Assembly: GCA_041398705.1 (NCBI GenBank)
Contig: JAWKUI010000013.1
Coordinates: 1-64,000, forward strand
Source of the DNA: NORP259 sp041398705
Lineage (GTDB): Bacteria > Planctomycetota > UBA1135 > GCA-002686595
Length of the DNA stretch: 64,000 nt
Direction: 5' to 3'
Below, one piece after another: positions 38,646 to 46,912 of the stretch (position 1 is its first letter; every line of letters starts with the position of its first letter). A model generated the notes under the pieces. The model made no database searches and was not told where the DNA came from. It was given only the letters and a program-made list of their open reading frames with translations. Position numbers and translations under genes: made by a program.

Positions 38646-38665
38646 CTGGAATCGATCCAGCCAGC
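38646..38665 (-). other. Fragment resembling a tRNA T-arm
   Basis: GGACTGGAATCGATCCAG here matches the T-arm region of tRNA-Leu at 38714-38732 apart from one base (GAATCGA-T/A-CCAG). It may be a remnant of tRNA duplication or an old integration edge, or chance. Confidence 0.3.
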
Positions 38666-38706
38666 GGTACGGGCCCCGCAGGGTTCACCGATACCGAGAC
38701 AGAGGA

Positions 38707-38791
38707 TGGTGCCCGGGACTGGAATCGAACCAGCACGGGTTGCCCCACAAGATCCTTAGTCTTGCGCGTCTACCAATTCCGCCACCCGGGC
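38707..38791 (-). tRNA. tRNA-Leu (anticodon AAG), CCA encoded
   Basis: An 85-base type II tRNA: GCCCGGG acceptor stem with CCCGGGC, D-arm GGCGGAATTGGTAGACGC, anticodon stem CAAGA/TCTTG with loop CTAAGGA, a long variable arm typical of Leu, T-loop GGTTCGATTCC, discriminator A and encoded CCA. The anticodon reads AAG, for codon CUU. A34 in bacterial tRNA-Leu is uncommon and would need a TadA-like deaminase for inosine. Ten-base inverted repeats (38699-38708 and 38791-38800) flank the gene, so leader and trailer can pair. Confidence 0.9.
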
Positions 38792-38800
38792 ATCCTCTGT

Positions 38801-39101
38801 TTGCGGGGGTGGTAGACCGGCCTTGTGGGCCTGGGGGTCCCCCGCAGGAGGGCTGAGGATAGGGGGGGCGGGCGGGGGAATCAAGCGTGCACCGGGCTCT
38901 TCTGTTCGGAGGAGGGAGGGACGAATCCGGGCGGTCGGCCGAGTCTGGAACACCCTGCCGGGGGAGCGGGGCGGGGGTGCTCGGAATCCTCTGGATTCCC
39001 CATGCGTGCACCTCCAGGGCGGGGTTAACTTGGGGTCCGAGCGGCGGAACCCGGTCCGCCAGGCAGGTGCTGCCGAGCCCACCGGGTCAGGAATACGCGT
39101 C
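38801..39101. other. Intergenic region upstream of pfp (301 bp)
   Basis: G-rich DNA between tRNA-Leu and the phosphofructokinase gene. No gene is supported. It likely carries the pfp promoter and leader. An AGGA element lies 9 bases before the pfp ATG. Confidence 0.5.
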
Positions 39102-40307
39102 ATGAGCCAGAATGCGGTGAATGCCCTGGTCGGACAGGCCGGGGGCCCCACGGTCGTCATCAACCAGAGCCTCGTGGGGGTGGTCGAAGCCTGCGTGCAG
39201 GCCTCCGGGGTCAAGAGCATCTACGGGTCCCTCCAGGGGGTGCAGGGCATCCTGCACGAGAACCTGATCGATCTGGGCCTAGAGAGCCCGGCCGACCTGG
39301 AGCGGGTGGCGAACACCCCGTGCGCGGCCCTGCGCTCGATCCGGAAGAAGCCCAGCGCCAGCGAATGCGAGCGCATGGTGGATGTCTTCCGCGCCCACAA
39401 CATCCGCTTCTTCTTCTACATCGGCGGCAACGACTCGGCGGAGAGCGCCTACCTGTTGCACCAGGTGGCCCAGTCGAAGGACTACGACCTGCGGCTGTTC
39501 CACGTGCCGAAGACGATCGACAACGACCTCGAGGTCACCGATCACTGCCCGGGGTACCCGTCGGCCGCGCGTTTCGTCACCCAGGCGTTCATGGGCGACA
39601 ACGAGGACAACCGCAGCCTCGGCGGGGTCAAGATCAACGTGGTGATGGGGCGGCACGCCGGCTGGCTGACCGCCGCGGCGGCCCTGGCGCGCCACAACCC
39701 GAGCGAGGGCCCGCACCTGGTCTACCTGCCCGAGGTGGACTTCGAGATCCCGCGGTTCGTGCAGGACGTGGGGCGCACCCTCGATCAGTTCGGTCGCTGC
39801 GTCGTGGCGGTTTCCGAGGGCATCCACAACGCGAAGGGCGAATTGATCCAGGCTTCGACCGAGGTCGACAGCCACGGCAACCCGCTGCTGGCGGGCGGTG
39901 CCCTGGGCGACCAACTCGCCGAGGTGATCAAGCGCGAATTGGGGGTCTCCCGCGTGCGCGCCGATACGTTCGGGTACCTGCAGCGCTCGTACTTCGGCGT
40001 GGTTTCCGAGGTGGATGCCCGCGAAGCCCGGGCCGTCGGTCGCCATGCCGTCGAGTTGGCCCTGGCGGGTCACGATCCGCACGGTTCGGTCATCATCCGC
40101 CGCGAAAGCACCCGGCCGTACGAAGCGAGCCTGGGCCGCACGGACTTGGAGAACGTGGCGCAGAAGACGCGCTGCATGCCGGCGGAGTTCCTGGCGGGAA
40201 CGAACGGAGTGAGCCCCGCATTCGTCGAGTGGCTGGCCCCGCTGGTCGGCGACTTGCCGCGCCCCGGACGCCTCTCCGATCTGCCGGTGCCCCGTCGCCT
40301 GGGCTGA
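39102..40307 (+). CDS. pfp: Pyrophosphate-type 6-phosphofructokinase
   Basis: The 401-residue protein phosphorylates fructose-6-phosphate, probably with PPi. The phosphate-donor site reads IGGNDSAE with PKTIDNDL following. ATP-dependent enzymes have GGDGS and lack the Lys, whereas the GG(N/D)D and PKTIDND pattern is that of PPi enzymes. A GRHAGW segment and an Arg-rich C-terminal half complete the family. A PPi-dependent enzyme fits with the membrane pyrophosphatase in the same window. Substrate assignment is from motifs; ATP use is not excluded. Confidence 0.85.
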   Translation: MSQNAVNALVGQAGGPTVVINQSLVGVVEACVQASGVKSIYGSLQGVQGILHENLIDLGLESPADLERVANTPCAALRSIRKKPSASECERMVDVFRAHNIRFFFYIGGNDSAESAYLLHQVAQSKDYDLRLFHVPKTIDNDLEVTDHCPGYPSAARFVTQAFMGDNEDNRSLGGVKINVVMGRHAGWLTAAAALARHNPSEGPHLVYLPEVDFEIPRFVQDVGRTLDQFGRCVVAVSEGIHNAKGELIQASTEVDSHGNPLLAGGALGDQLAEVIKRELGVSRVRADTFGYLQRSYFGVVSEVDAREARAVGRHAVELALAGHDPHGSVIIRRESTRPYEASLGRTDLENVAQKTRCMPAEFLAGTNGVSPAFVEWLAPLVGDLPRPGRLSDLPVPRRLG

Positions 40308-40327
40308 TTCCCGGTCCGTCGATCCTT

Positions 40328-40370
40328 CCAGCGAGCCGCTCCCATCGGGGCGGCTCGCTGGCTTTCACAA
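40328..40370 (+). terminator. Hairpin terminator after pfp
   Basis: 12-bp perfect stem with a GC-rich loop, followed by CTTTCAC, 21 bases after the pfp stop. Confidence 0.75.
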
Positions 40371-40464
40371 GGCCGTTACGCACCCCGCGCCGCGAAATCC
40401 CCGGCCCGGTCGTATCCTGGGGATCGGCGCCACCCGCGCGCCCCAACCTCAACCCAGGATTGCC

Positions 40465-41478
40465 ATGCTGAGCCCCTTGTTGATCGCGCTTTCATCCCTG
40501 ACCCTTTCCGCGACGTGCTGGTTGCCCCAGTCGAGCACCTCTTCCATCGTGCCTGCCGACCGCATCGTCATGATGCAGGCCGAGCCGGTCGAAGGGGGGC
40601 CGACCGGGTACCTGGGGGTGGCTCCCGGCAGTGCCGAGAAGGACAAAGGCATTGCGATCGACCGGGTCATCGAGGGGTCGCCTGCGTCCAAAGCTGGGCT
40701 GAAGGTCGGCGACCGCATCTTGAAGGTCGGCGAACATGCGACCCCCGATTCCGCCGCCCTGATCAAAGCGGTGCGCTCGTACCACGTGGGTGAGATGGTG
40801 GCGATCGAGCTCCTGCGCGACGGCATGAAGATGCGCTTGTTCGCGACGTTGGGTGGGCAACCCGTGCCGGTGCTCAGCGAGGTGCCGATCGTCGCGAGAA
40901 TGATCCCCCAGGAAGCCGGGCCGGCGGGACCGACCGCCCCCAAAGCCGGCGAGGAACCGAACGCGCCGCGCCGCCTGCGGGTGCGAGGAGCCGTTCCTGC
41001 CCAACAAGCTCCGAAGGCCCAGGCGGAGGACCGGGACCTGGCGGAACTGCTGGAGACGATCGATGTGCCCGAGGGCATGGACAAAGACATCGAGGTGAGC
41101 ATTGCGGTGATGGGGCCCGACGGCAAGGTCCATACGCGCAGCCTGCGCCGCGGAAGTCTGTGGTCCAAGGGAGAGGGACGCAGCAAAACGAAACAAGCTG
41201 CGCCCGCGCCTCGCCGGGCGGCTGCGCCATCGTCCTGTGAATGCCAATGCCAATGCCGTGCCCAAGGGGCCGAAGCCCCGCGCCGCGTGGTCATGTCGCG
41301 CCGCGCCATGGGGCCGCGCGGCCCGATGCAGGTGCACCGGGGCAACCGCGGAATGCAGCGCATGCGCGGAATGGGTCGCATGGGCGGCCAGGCCGATGAG
41401 ATCGCGGAACTGCGCGCCGAGTTGCAGGCCTTGCGTCAGGAACTGCGCCGCATGCGCGCCGCCCAATCCAGCCGCTGA
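40465..41478 (+). CDS. Exported PDZ-domain protein
   Basis: The 337-residue protein has a hydrophobic signal peptide (residues 1-22). A PDZ domain at about residues 45-125 contains GYLGVAPG and the SPASKAGLKVGDRIL ligand-binding loop. A low-complexity region of Ala, Pro and Arg follows, with a Met/Arg-rich C-terminus (MQRMRGMGRMGG) and a final helix rich in Leu and Arg. There is no protease domain. PDZ proteins of this kind anchor or tether others in the envelope. An AGGA Shine-Dalgarno lies 5 bases before the ATG. A strong terminator follows. Confidence 0.78.
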   Translation: MLSPLLIALSSLTLSATCWLPQSSTSSIVPADRIVMMQAEPVEGGPTGYLGVAPGSAEKDKGIAIDRVIEGSPASKAGLKVGDRILKVGEHATPDSAALIKAVRSYHVGEMVAIELLRDGMKMRLFATLGGQPVPVLSEVPIVARMIPQEAGPAGPTAPKAGEEPNAPRRLRVRGAVPAQQAPKAQAEDRDLAELLETIDVPEGMDKDIEVSIAVMGPDGKVHTRSLRRGSLWSKGEGRSKTKQAAPAPRRAAAPSSCECQCQCRAQGAEAPRRVVMSRRAMGPRGPMQVHRGNRGMQRMRGMGRMGGQADEIAELRAELQALRQELRRMRAAQSSR

Positions 41479-41514
41479 GCCGTCCAGCCGCGAAACACTT
41501 GGCCCACAATGGAC

Positions 41515-41557
41515 AAGGGCGCCGTCCCCACGGGGGATGGCGCCCTTTCTTGTTTTG
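41515..41557 (+). terminator. Rho-independent terminator after PDZ gene
   Basis: 15-bp stem with a 3-base ACG loop followed by TTTCTTGTTTT, the best T-tail in the window. Confidence 0.88.
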
Positions 41558-41578
41558 AGCCCAGTTGGGGTAGGGGGA

Positions 41579-41908
41579 TCAGTCCACTTCGAAGCCACCC
41601 GGGAACAGACCCGGCAGGTCCTTGCCGAAGTCCGTGGGCCGTCCGCCTCCGTTCCAGATGTGCAGGACCTTCGCGACGGACAGCAGTACCTCTTCGTCGA
41701 GGTCCCGGTCCACGGCGGCCAGGGTCGATCCCGGGCTGGTGCTGTGGAGCTGCTTGGCGAGGTTGCGGTCCACGAGGGACAGGATGCGGTCGCGCACCGG
41801 ATCGGGAGAGATCAGGGCGCGCTGGATGAGGGGCAGGAGCGCCTCCGCCTGGTCGTAGGGCAGGCGGTGACGATCGCACATGCGGCGAAGCAAACGTTCG
41901 GGATCCAT
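41579..41908 (-). CDS. Small protein of unknown function
   Basis: A 109-residue soluble protein, mostly helical, beginning MDPERLLRRMCDRHRLPYD. I do not recognise a family. The ATG at 41908 is used; another in-frame ATG at 41944 would add 12 residues. TACGCT lies 25 bases upstream, so a short leader is likely. It lies between the terminator of the PDZ gene and the HDOD gene. Confidence 0.5.
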   Translation of the reverse strand: MDPERLLRRMCDRHRLPYDQAEALLPLIQRALISPDPVRDRILSLVDRNLAKQLHSTSPGSTLAAVDRDLDEEVLLSVAKVLHIWNGGGRPTDFGKDLPGLFPGGFEVD

Positions 41909-41999
41909 GGTCGGTGGCGGGGTTTCCGAAGCGTACCCCAACATTCGCGGGCGGGCGGTCCCGGGTTGAGAAGCGAGCGTGCAGGCCCATGGAAAGCAA

Positions 42000-42031
42000 G
42001 CGGCCCGCGTCCGGGTCGGGACGCGGGCCGC
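42000..42031 (-). terminator. Hairpin terminator after HDOD gene
   Basis: 13-bp perfect GC-rich stem followed on the minus strand by TTGCTTTCC, 22 bases after the stop of the HDOD gene. Confidence 0.7.
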
Positions 42032-42052
42032 GCAGGGGGCTGCGCTCAGGGG

Positions 42053-42889
42053 TCAGCCCTCTTCGTCGAGGCGCACGTGATCGATCAGACCGGCGGCCTT
42101 CTGGGAGTCCATACCCAGGGCGGCGGCGTTGTTCAGGATCATGGCGCGGGCCCCCTCGAGATCCCCTTCCATGAGCTTCTTCGCAGCTTGGCTGGCCACC
42201 GTGATCAGGTGCACGTGCAGGCGCGGGCCCAGGGTTTCGAGGGGTTGGTCGTGCAGTTGGATCGCGTCCTGGACGGCTTCGGGCAGGTCCCAACGCTTGG
42301 CGACAAGGGCACCCACGTCCTGGTGGTTGAAGCCGAGTTTTTTGGTCTCGAGCAGTTGGGTGCAGCCGGGGTTGTACGAGGCGACTTGCAGGAGCTGCGC
42401 GTAGGGTTTGCCCAGCCCGTCGAGCATCACGACCTGGCCGACCTTGTGCAGCAGGCCGCAGACGTAGAACTCATCGGGGGACAAGACGCGCACCTTGGTG
42501 GCCAGCGGCGCCATGCGTTCGGCGATCTGGGCGGTGAGCGACGCACGCTTCCAGATGCTCGACACGCTGAAGCCCGTTTCCTGCTCCAAGTTGTCGAACT
42601 GAGAAATCACCGACACCTGGGTGACGATGTTCTTGAGCACGTTCAGGCCCAGGATGGTGGAGGCGTGTTCGGTGGAGAGGCACTCGTTCTGCAGGCCGTA
42701 GTAGGCGCTGTTCGCAATGCGCAGCACCTTGGCGGCGAGCGGCGCGTCTTCTGCCACCAATGCACCGATTTCGCGGGTACCCGTCTTGGGGTCCCGGATC
42801 AGCGCGCTGATCTTTTGCACGATCGCCGGCATCGTCGGGATCGTCAGGTTGCTCTTGAGGAGCTTTCGCAGCGCTTGGGAATCGGACAT
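42053..42889 (-). CDS. HDOD-domain signalling protein
   Basis: The 278-residue protein belongs to the HDOD family: the N-terminal LTIPTMPAIVQKI segment and the APLAAKVLRIANSAYYG motif are typical, with CGLLHKVGQVV in the HD-like core. HDOD proteins often lack the full HD metal site and act in signalling or regulation; here the usual HD pair reads LLHKVG, so catalysis is doubtful. The region between this gene and the next is a divergent promoter region. Confidence 0.85.
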   Translation of the reverse strand: MSDSQALRKLLKSNLTIPTMPAIVQKISALIRDPKTGTREIGALVAEDAPLAAKVLRIANSAYYGLQNECLSTEHASTILGLNVLKNIVTQVSVISQFDNLEQETGFSVSSIWKRASLTAQIAERMAPLATKVRVLSPDEFYVCGLLHKVGQVVMLDGLGKPYAQLLQVASYNPGCTQLLETKKLGFNHQDVGALVAKRWDLPEAVQDAIQLHDQPLETLGPRLHVHLITVASQAAKKLMEGDLEGARAMILNNAAALGMDSQKAAGLIDHVRLDEEG

Positions 42890-43229
42890 CCTGGAGAGGG
42901 TTGGAGGCAGGGGATCAGCGAACCGGCAAAGAGGCACCTTGCCGCTCGCCTTATCGATTTCCGACCTGCTGCGTCCGAAGTCGGCATTCCTGTCTGCCCG
43001 CAAGATGCCAACAACGGGACACTTTTTTGCCGTTCGGCGGAAAGGAAGGGCGGGGGGCCTGGGCGCTGGGGCGGATTTCGCGCGGCGGGAGGGGGTGCAC
43101 CAGGGGTGGACAGGACGCCAGGAAATTTCAATCGGCGTCAAGGATGACCCTTTTGGGGGGCGAAAGACCCCGCACCTACGAAGGCGCAATTCTCCCCCGG
43201 GCCTTCGTTTCCCCCAACCTCCCCCAATC
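42890..43229. other. Divergent intergenic region (340 bp)
   Basis: No gene is supported. It holds promoters for the HDOD gene (minus) and the 43230 gene (plus). An 8-bp stem (43178-43185 with 43201-43208, ACGAAGGC / GCCTTCGT) with a 15-base loop lies 21 bases before the ATG at 43230 and may be in the leader. Confidence 0.5.
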
Positions 43230-43832
43230 ATGCGTCTGTTGCTTTTGACCCTGGCCTGCGCCGGAGCCGTGTGCTTCCGCGTTACCGGCCAAACCGCACA
43301 GGAACCGGCCCAGGCCGGCACCGCGCTCCGTATGGACGTGGAAAGCCTGGTCGACTCCGCCGACCAGATCGTAGAAGCCCGCATCGTGGGCCGCCGGACC
43401 TTCGTGGACGAGGCCGGTCGACTGGTCACCGAGTATCAATTGGATGTGGACCGGGATTTCCTCACGGGCTCGCAAGCCGATCGCACCGTGCGCATTCCCG
43501 GTGGTGTCCTGAACAGCGGCCGCGGCTTGATGCTCGCCGGCATGCCCCGCATCGAAGTGGGTGAGGATGTGGTGCTGTTCCTGAACGGCGAAGAACTGTG
43601 CATGCCGACGGGCCTGGCCCAGGGCAAGTTCCGCCTGATCACAGACCGCACCGGCATGCGCCGCGCGGTGCGCAACGCCGCCAACCTCGAGCTGCTTTCC
43701 GCACAAGGCGGCAGCGCGGGCCACGGCGGTGTGGATTCCTTGACCTACGCCGAACTTTCCGCCCGCGTGCAGGCCCGAGTGGTCCAGCGCCAGGCGAGTG
43801 AGGCCTTCCAAACCCCGTCGGAGCAGCGCTAG
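43230..43832 (+). CDS. Exported protein of unknown function
   Basis: The 200-residue protein has a signal peptide (residues 1-20). The mature part is beta-rich (VEARIVGRRTFVDEAG, VVLFLNGEE). No family is recognised with confidence. It lies 11 bases upstream of the matrixin gene, whose AGGAGG Shine-Dalgarno is just after its stop, so the two probably act together, perhaps as a companion or inhibitor. That link is inference from spacing. Confidence 0.65.
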   Translation: MRLLLLTLACAGAVCFRVTGQTAQEPAQAGTALRMDVESLVDSADQIVEARIVGRRTFVDEAGRLVTEYQLDVDRDFLTGSQADRTVRIPGGVLNSGRGLMLAGMPRIEVGEDVVLFLNGEELCMPTGLAQGKFRLITDRTGMRRAVRNAANLELLSAQGGSAGHGGVDSLTYAELSARVQARVVQRQASEAFQTPSEQR

Positions 43833-43843
43833 GAGGCCTCGCC

Positions 43844-46045
43844 ATGCAGAAACGCGCGAAACAACTGCTCGGCGGCGCGGTGGCGCTGACCCTGGTCGCG
43901 GGCGTCTCGGCCCACGTGCGCCTGTACTATTCGGGCACCGGAGCGGAACTCTCCTGGCAGAACCCCTCGAACGTGCAGGTGGTGATCCAGGCGGTCGGAT
44001 CCGAAGACGTGATGGGGGACTCCGACGCGAACGCCCTGCGCAACGCGATCGACGAGTGGAACTCGGTCAGCGGCAGCACCGCGACCCTGGTCGAAAACAC
44101 CGATCCCGCGTGGCAGGCCCGCACCGACTGGTCGGCGGATGACATCCACCTCTTGACCTTCGACGAGATCAACTCCTCGGGGTACTTCCCGACCGGTTCG
44201 GGCATCGTGGCGATCACGCCGCTCGAGTTCTACACCACCGGCCGCATCATCGACGCGGACGTGCTGTTCAACGGCAAGGACTTCCACTTCACCACGAAGC
44301 AGGAGACGAACCGCTTCGACATCCAGGATGTGGCGGCCCACGAGCTGGGGCACCTGCTCGGCCTGGACCACTCGGGGGTGGCGGGCGCGACCATGTATCC
44401 GTACGTGGATCCGAGCGTGATCTTGCACCGCAGTCTGTCGATGGACGACATCGGCGGCTTGCGCGACCTGTATCCGAGCACCAGCTTCGGTAGCATCACG
44501 GGTACGGTCAAACGCTCGGGCGACGGCAGCGTGGTGCCTGGTGCCTACATCGTTGTGCGCGACGGCTGGGGCCGTACCGTTGGCAGCGATCTGGCGGACA
44601 ACAACGGGGCGTTCCACGTGGGCGGCATGGAGTCGGGCATCTTCGACGTGTGGGCCGACCCGCTCGACTACCCCGTCTCTGCGGGCAACCTGTCCTCCGG
44701 ACACGTGATCGAAACCGACTTCGAGTCGAAGTACCTGGGCCAGGTCGTGCTGACCACCGGGCAGCAGTTCTCGATGGGCGATCAGATGGTCGATCCCGAC
44801 GTGCTCGTGTCGCTCGGCCGCGCCGGGGATGAGTATCCGCTGCACGTGGTCGAAGGTCGCACGGTGGCGGCGACGGTCAGCGGCAGCGGCCTGGTAGTGG
44901 GCTCGACGCTGACGGCTTCCGATCCGACGGTCACCGTGACTCCCACGGTCTGGGGGGGCAGCTACGTGCAGTTCCAGGTGACCGTGCCCGCGAACTCGCC
45001 CCTGGGCCACATCGACTTGCTCGTCGAGAATGCGGCCGGGGATCGCGACCTGTTGCCGGGCGCCCTCGAAGTGACGCCGGGCAATCCGGTCGTGAGCACG
45101 GTCACGCCCGCCACGGGGCCGGGAACGGGCAACTACAGTGTGCAGATCACCGGCACCGGATTCCGCGCGGGAGCCCGCGTGGTGATCGGCAACCGCATCT
45201 ACGCCGATGGCGTGGTGGGAGGTTGCACCGTGGTCGCCGCGGATACGATCCAACTGACCCTGGCGAACACGGTGGCCGGTCCCCACGACGTGGTGGTGAT
45301 CGATGCCAGCGGGGTGGAAGGGCGCAAGGTGGACGGGTTCACCTCGCACGCCTTGCCCGCGATCGAGAGCGTCTTCCCGGCGATCGGCAGCAGCGACGGG
45401 GGCACCGAAGTGACCCTGCGCGGCAGCAACTTCGTGCCGGGTGCGACGGTCACCATCAACGGGGTGCCCCAGACGAACGCCACCGTGGTCGATTCGCAGA
45501 CCCTGGTCTTCTACACCGTCGCGGCGGCGCCGGGGGGCCCGCACGTGTTGACCGTGCAGAACCCGGGTGGCGATCAGGCCTCGTCCGCCTTCGTCTTCAA
45601 CTCCGCCGTGGACCCGCGCATCTCCGCGACCACGCCGAACACCGGTCCGGCGGCGGGGGGCACCGAAGTGCAGATCTACGGCAGCGGCTTCCACGCCGGT
45701 GTGCAGGTGGTCTTCGGCGCGGACCCGTACACGGGTCAAGGCGGCGCGGCCGCCAGCCAGATGACCGTGCTCAGCGACAGTCTGATCGTGGCCGTCAGCC
45801 CGGCGGTCGGCTCCGCGTTCAGCTCGGTGATGGTGCAGGATGACACCACCCAGCAGGCGTCGGTGCTCGACTCGGGCTTCACCTACCAATCTCCGCTCAC
45901 CACCGAGACGTTCAGTTTCGGCGGTTGCCACGCGACGGCGCAAGCTGGCCCCACGGGCTGGCGCGACGCCCTGGCGGGCAGCCTTTGGTTCCTCATGCTC
46001 TTGGGGGGGCTGGGCGTCCGCGCGCGGCAAGCAAGCCGCGCCTAG
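43844..46045 (+). CDS. Matrixin-type metalloprotease with IPT/TIG domains and sorting-like tail
   Basis: The 733-residue secreted protein has a signal peptide, then a catalytic domain with HELGHLLGLDHSG (zinc site, about residues 165-180), the matrixin/metzincin signature HExxHxxGxxH, followed by a Met region (TMYPYVDPSV). A carboxypeptidase-regulatory-like domain follows (GTVKRSGDGSVVPGAYI) and then several IPT/TIG beta-sandwich domains (TPATGPGTGNYSVQITG, FPAIGSSDGGTEVTLRG, TPNTGPAAGGTEVQIYG). The C-terminus has GGCH, a membrane segment (LWFLMLLGGLGV) and basic residues, resembling the MYXO-CTERM type of sorting signal. AGGAGG lies 7 bases before the ATG. Confidence 0.85.
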   Translation: MQKRAKQLLGGAVALTLVAGVSAHVRLYYSGTGAELSWQNPSNVQVVIQAVGSEDVMGDSDANALRNAIDEWNSVSGSTATLVENTDPAWQARTDWSADDIHLLTFDEINSSGYFPTGSGIVAITPLEFYTTGRIIDADVLFNGKDFHFTTKQETNRFDIQDVAAHELGHLLGLDHSGVAGATMYPYVDPSVILHRSLSMDDIGGLRDLYPSTSFGSITGTVKRSGDGSVVPGAYIVVRDGWGRTVGSDLADNNGAFHVGGMESGIFDVWADPLDYPVSAGNLSSGHVIETDFESKYLGQVVLTTGQQFSMGDQMVDPDVLVSLGRAGDEYPLHVVEGRTVAATVSGSGLVVGSTLTASDPTVTVTPTVWGGSYVQFQVTVPANSPLGHIDLLVENAAGDRDLLPGALEVTPGNPVVSTVTPATGPGTGNYSVQITGTGFRAGARVVIGNRIYADGVVGGCTVVAADTIQLTLANTVAGPHDVVVIDASGVEGRKVDGFTSHALPAIESVFPAIGSSDGGTEVTLRGSNFVPGATVTINGVPQTNATVVDSQTLVFYTVAAAPGGPHVLTVQNPGGDQASSAFVFNSAVDPRISATTPNTGPAAGGTEVQIYGSGFHAGVQVVFGADPYTGQGGAAASQMTVLSDSLIVAVSPAVGSAFSSVMVQDDTTQQASVLDSGFTYQSPLTTETFSFGGCHATAQAGPTGWRDALAGSLWFLMLLGGLGVRARQASRA

Positions 46046-46056
46046 ATCGGGCGCCC

Positions 46057-46084
46057 GGATGGGCCTCTGGGGAGGGGCCCATCC
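46057..46084 (+). terminator. First hairpin after matrixin gene
   Basis: 9-bp perfect stem followed by TGTTG, 11 bases after the stop. A second stronger terminator follows at once. Confidence 0.55.
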
Positions 46085-46087
46085 TGT

Positions 46088-46130
46088 TGCCGCCGGGCAT
46101 CGCGTTTGCGGTGTCCGGCGGCACCTTTTT
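46088..46130 (+). terminator. Rho-independent terminator after matrixin gene
   Basis: 16-bp stem with wobble pairs and a GTTT loop, then CCTTTTT. This ends the 43230-46045 operon. Confidence 0.85.
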
Positions 46131-46180
46131 CCCCACGACCTGCGCCGCGCAGGATGGGTGCAGGGGGGCGGCGGGGGGCC

Positions 46181-46186
46181 TATGAT
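46181..46186 (+). promoter_or_regulatory. -10-like TATGAT before exonuclease gene
   Basis: TATGAT ends 6 bases before ATG 46193, the spacing of a leaderless promoter. No close -35 is seen. Confidence 0.55.
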
Positions 46187-46192
46187 GGGGCG

Positions 46193-46912
46193 ATGGCACA
46201 CCAACGGCCGACGATTGTGTTCGACATCGAAGTGGCGGGATTTACCTGGGAGGAGGTGGATGAGACCACCCGCGGGTATCTGCTGGGGCGCGAGAAGGAA
46301 CCGGAGCGCCGCGACGCGGTGCCCGAGCGCCTGGCGTTGTATCCGGGCCTGGGCAAGATCATCGCCATCGGGCTTTGGCTGGTCGAACAGGAGCGCGGGC
46401 TGATTCTGCTCGAAGGTCGTTCGGCGCCCGAGACGACCTGGGAGAAGGTCTCCCATTCGAAGATCTTCCGCGGCAGCGAGCGGCAGTTGCTCGAGCGCTT
46501 CTGGGAGGTGGTGGGTGCGCGCGATGCGATGGGGCGCGTGTCGCGGCTCGTGACCTTCAACGGGCGCGCGTACGATGGGCCGATGCTGATGGTGCGTTCG
46601 GCGCAGCTCGAGTTGGCGCCTTCGCGGCAATTGGTGCCCTATCGCTACGATCTCACCGACCACTGCGACCTGGCGGACGTGCTCACTTTCCAGGGCACCA
46701 CGCGCGATCGCTTCTCGCTGGATTACTGGTGCCGGCGTTTCGACGTGGAGAGTCCCAAGGGGTCGATCGACGGCAGCCAGGTGGGCCGCGCCTACCGCGA
46801 CGGCCGCATCGAGGACATCGGCGAGTACTGCCTGCGCGACGTGCGCGCCACGGGGCAGCTCTACCGGCGCCTGGCGGACACGTTGTTGCCGTTGTTCAAG
46901 GGCGGGCAATGA
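46193..46912 (+). CDS. 3'-5' exonuclease, PolB-like (DEDDy)
   Basis: The 239-residue protein is a predicted DEDDy exonuclease related to the proofreading domain of family B DNA polymerases: FDIE (exo I), FNGRAYDGPML (exo II) and YCLRDVRATGQLY (exo III, with the Tyr and Asp). It lacks a polymerase domain. Its role may be DNA or RNA trimming. The ATG at 46193 lies 6 bases after TATGAT. The stop overlaps the start of the acetyltransferase gene (ATGA), so the two are coupled. Confidence 0.85.
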   Translation: MAHQRPTIVFDIEVAGFTWEEVDETTRGYLLGREKEPERRDAVPERLALYPGLGKIIAIGLWLVEQERGLILLEGRSAPETTWEKVSHSKIFRGSERQLLERFWEVVGARDAMGRVSRLVTFNGRAYDGPMLMVRSAQLELAPSRQLVPYRYDLTDHCDLADVLTFQGTTRDRFSLDYWCRRFDVESPKGSIDGSQVGRAYRDGRIEDIGEYCLRDVRATGQLYRRLADTLLPLFKGGQ

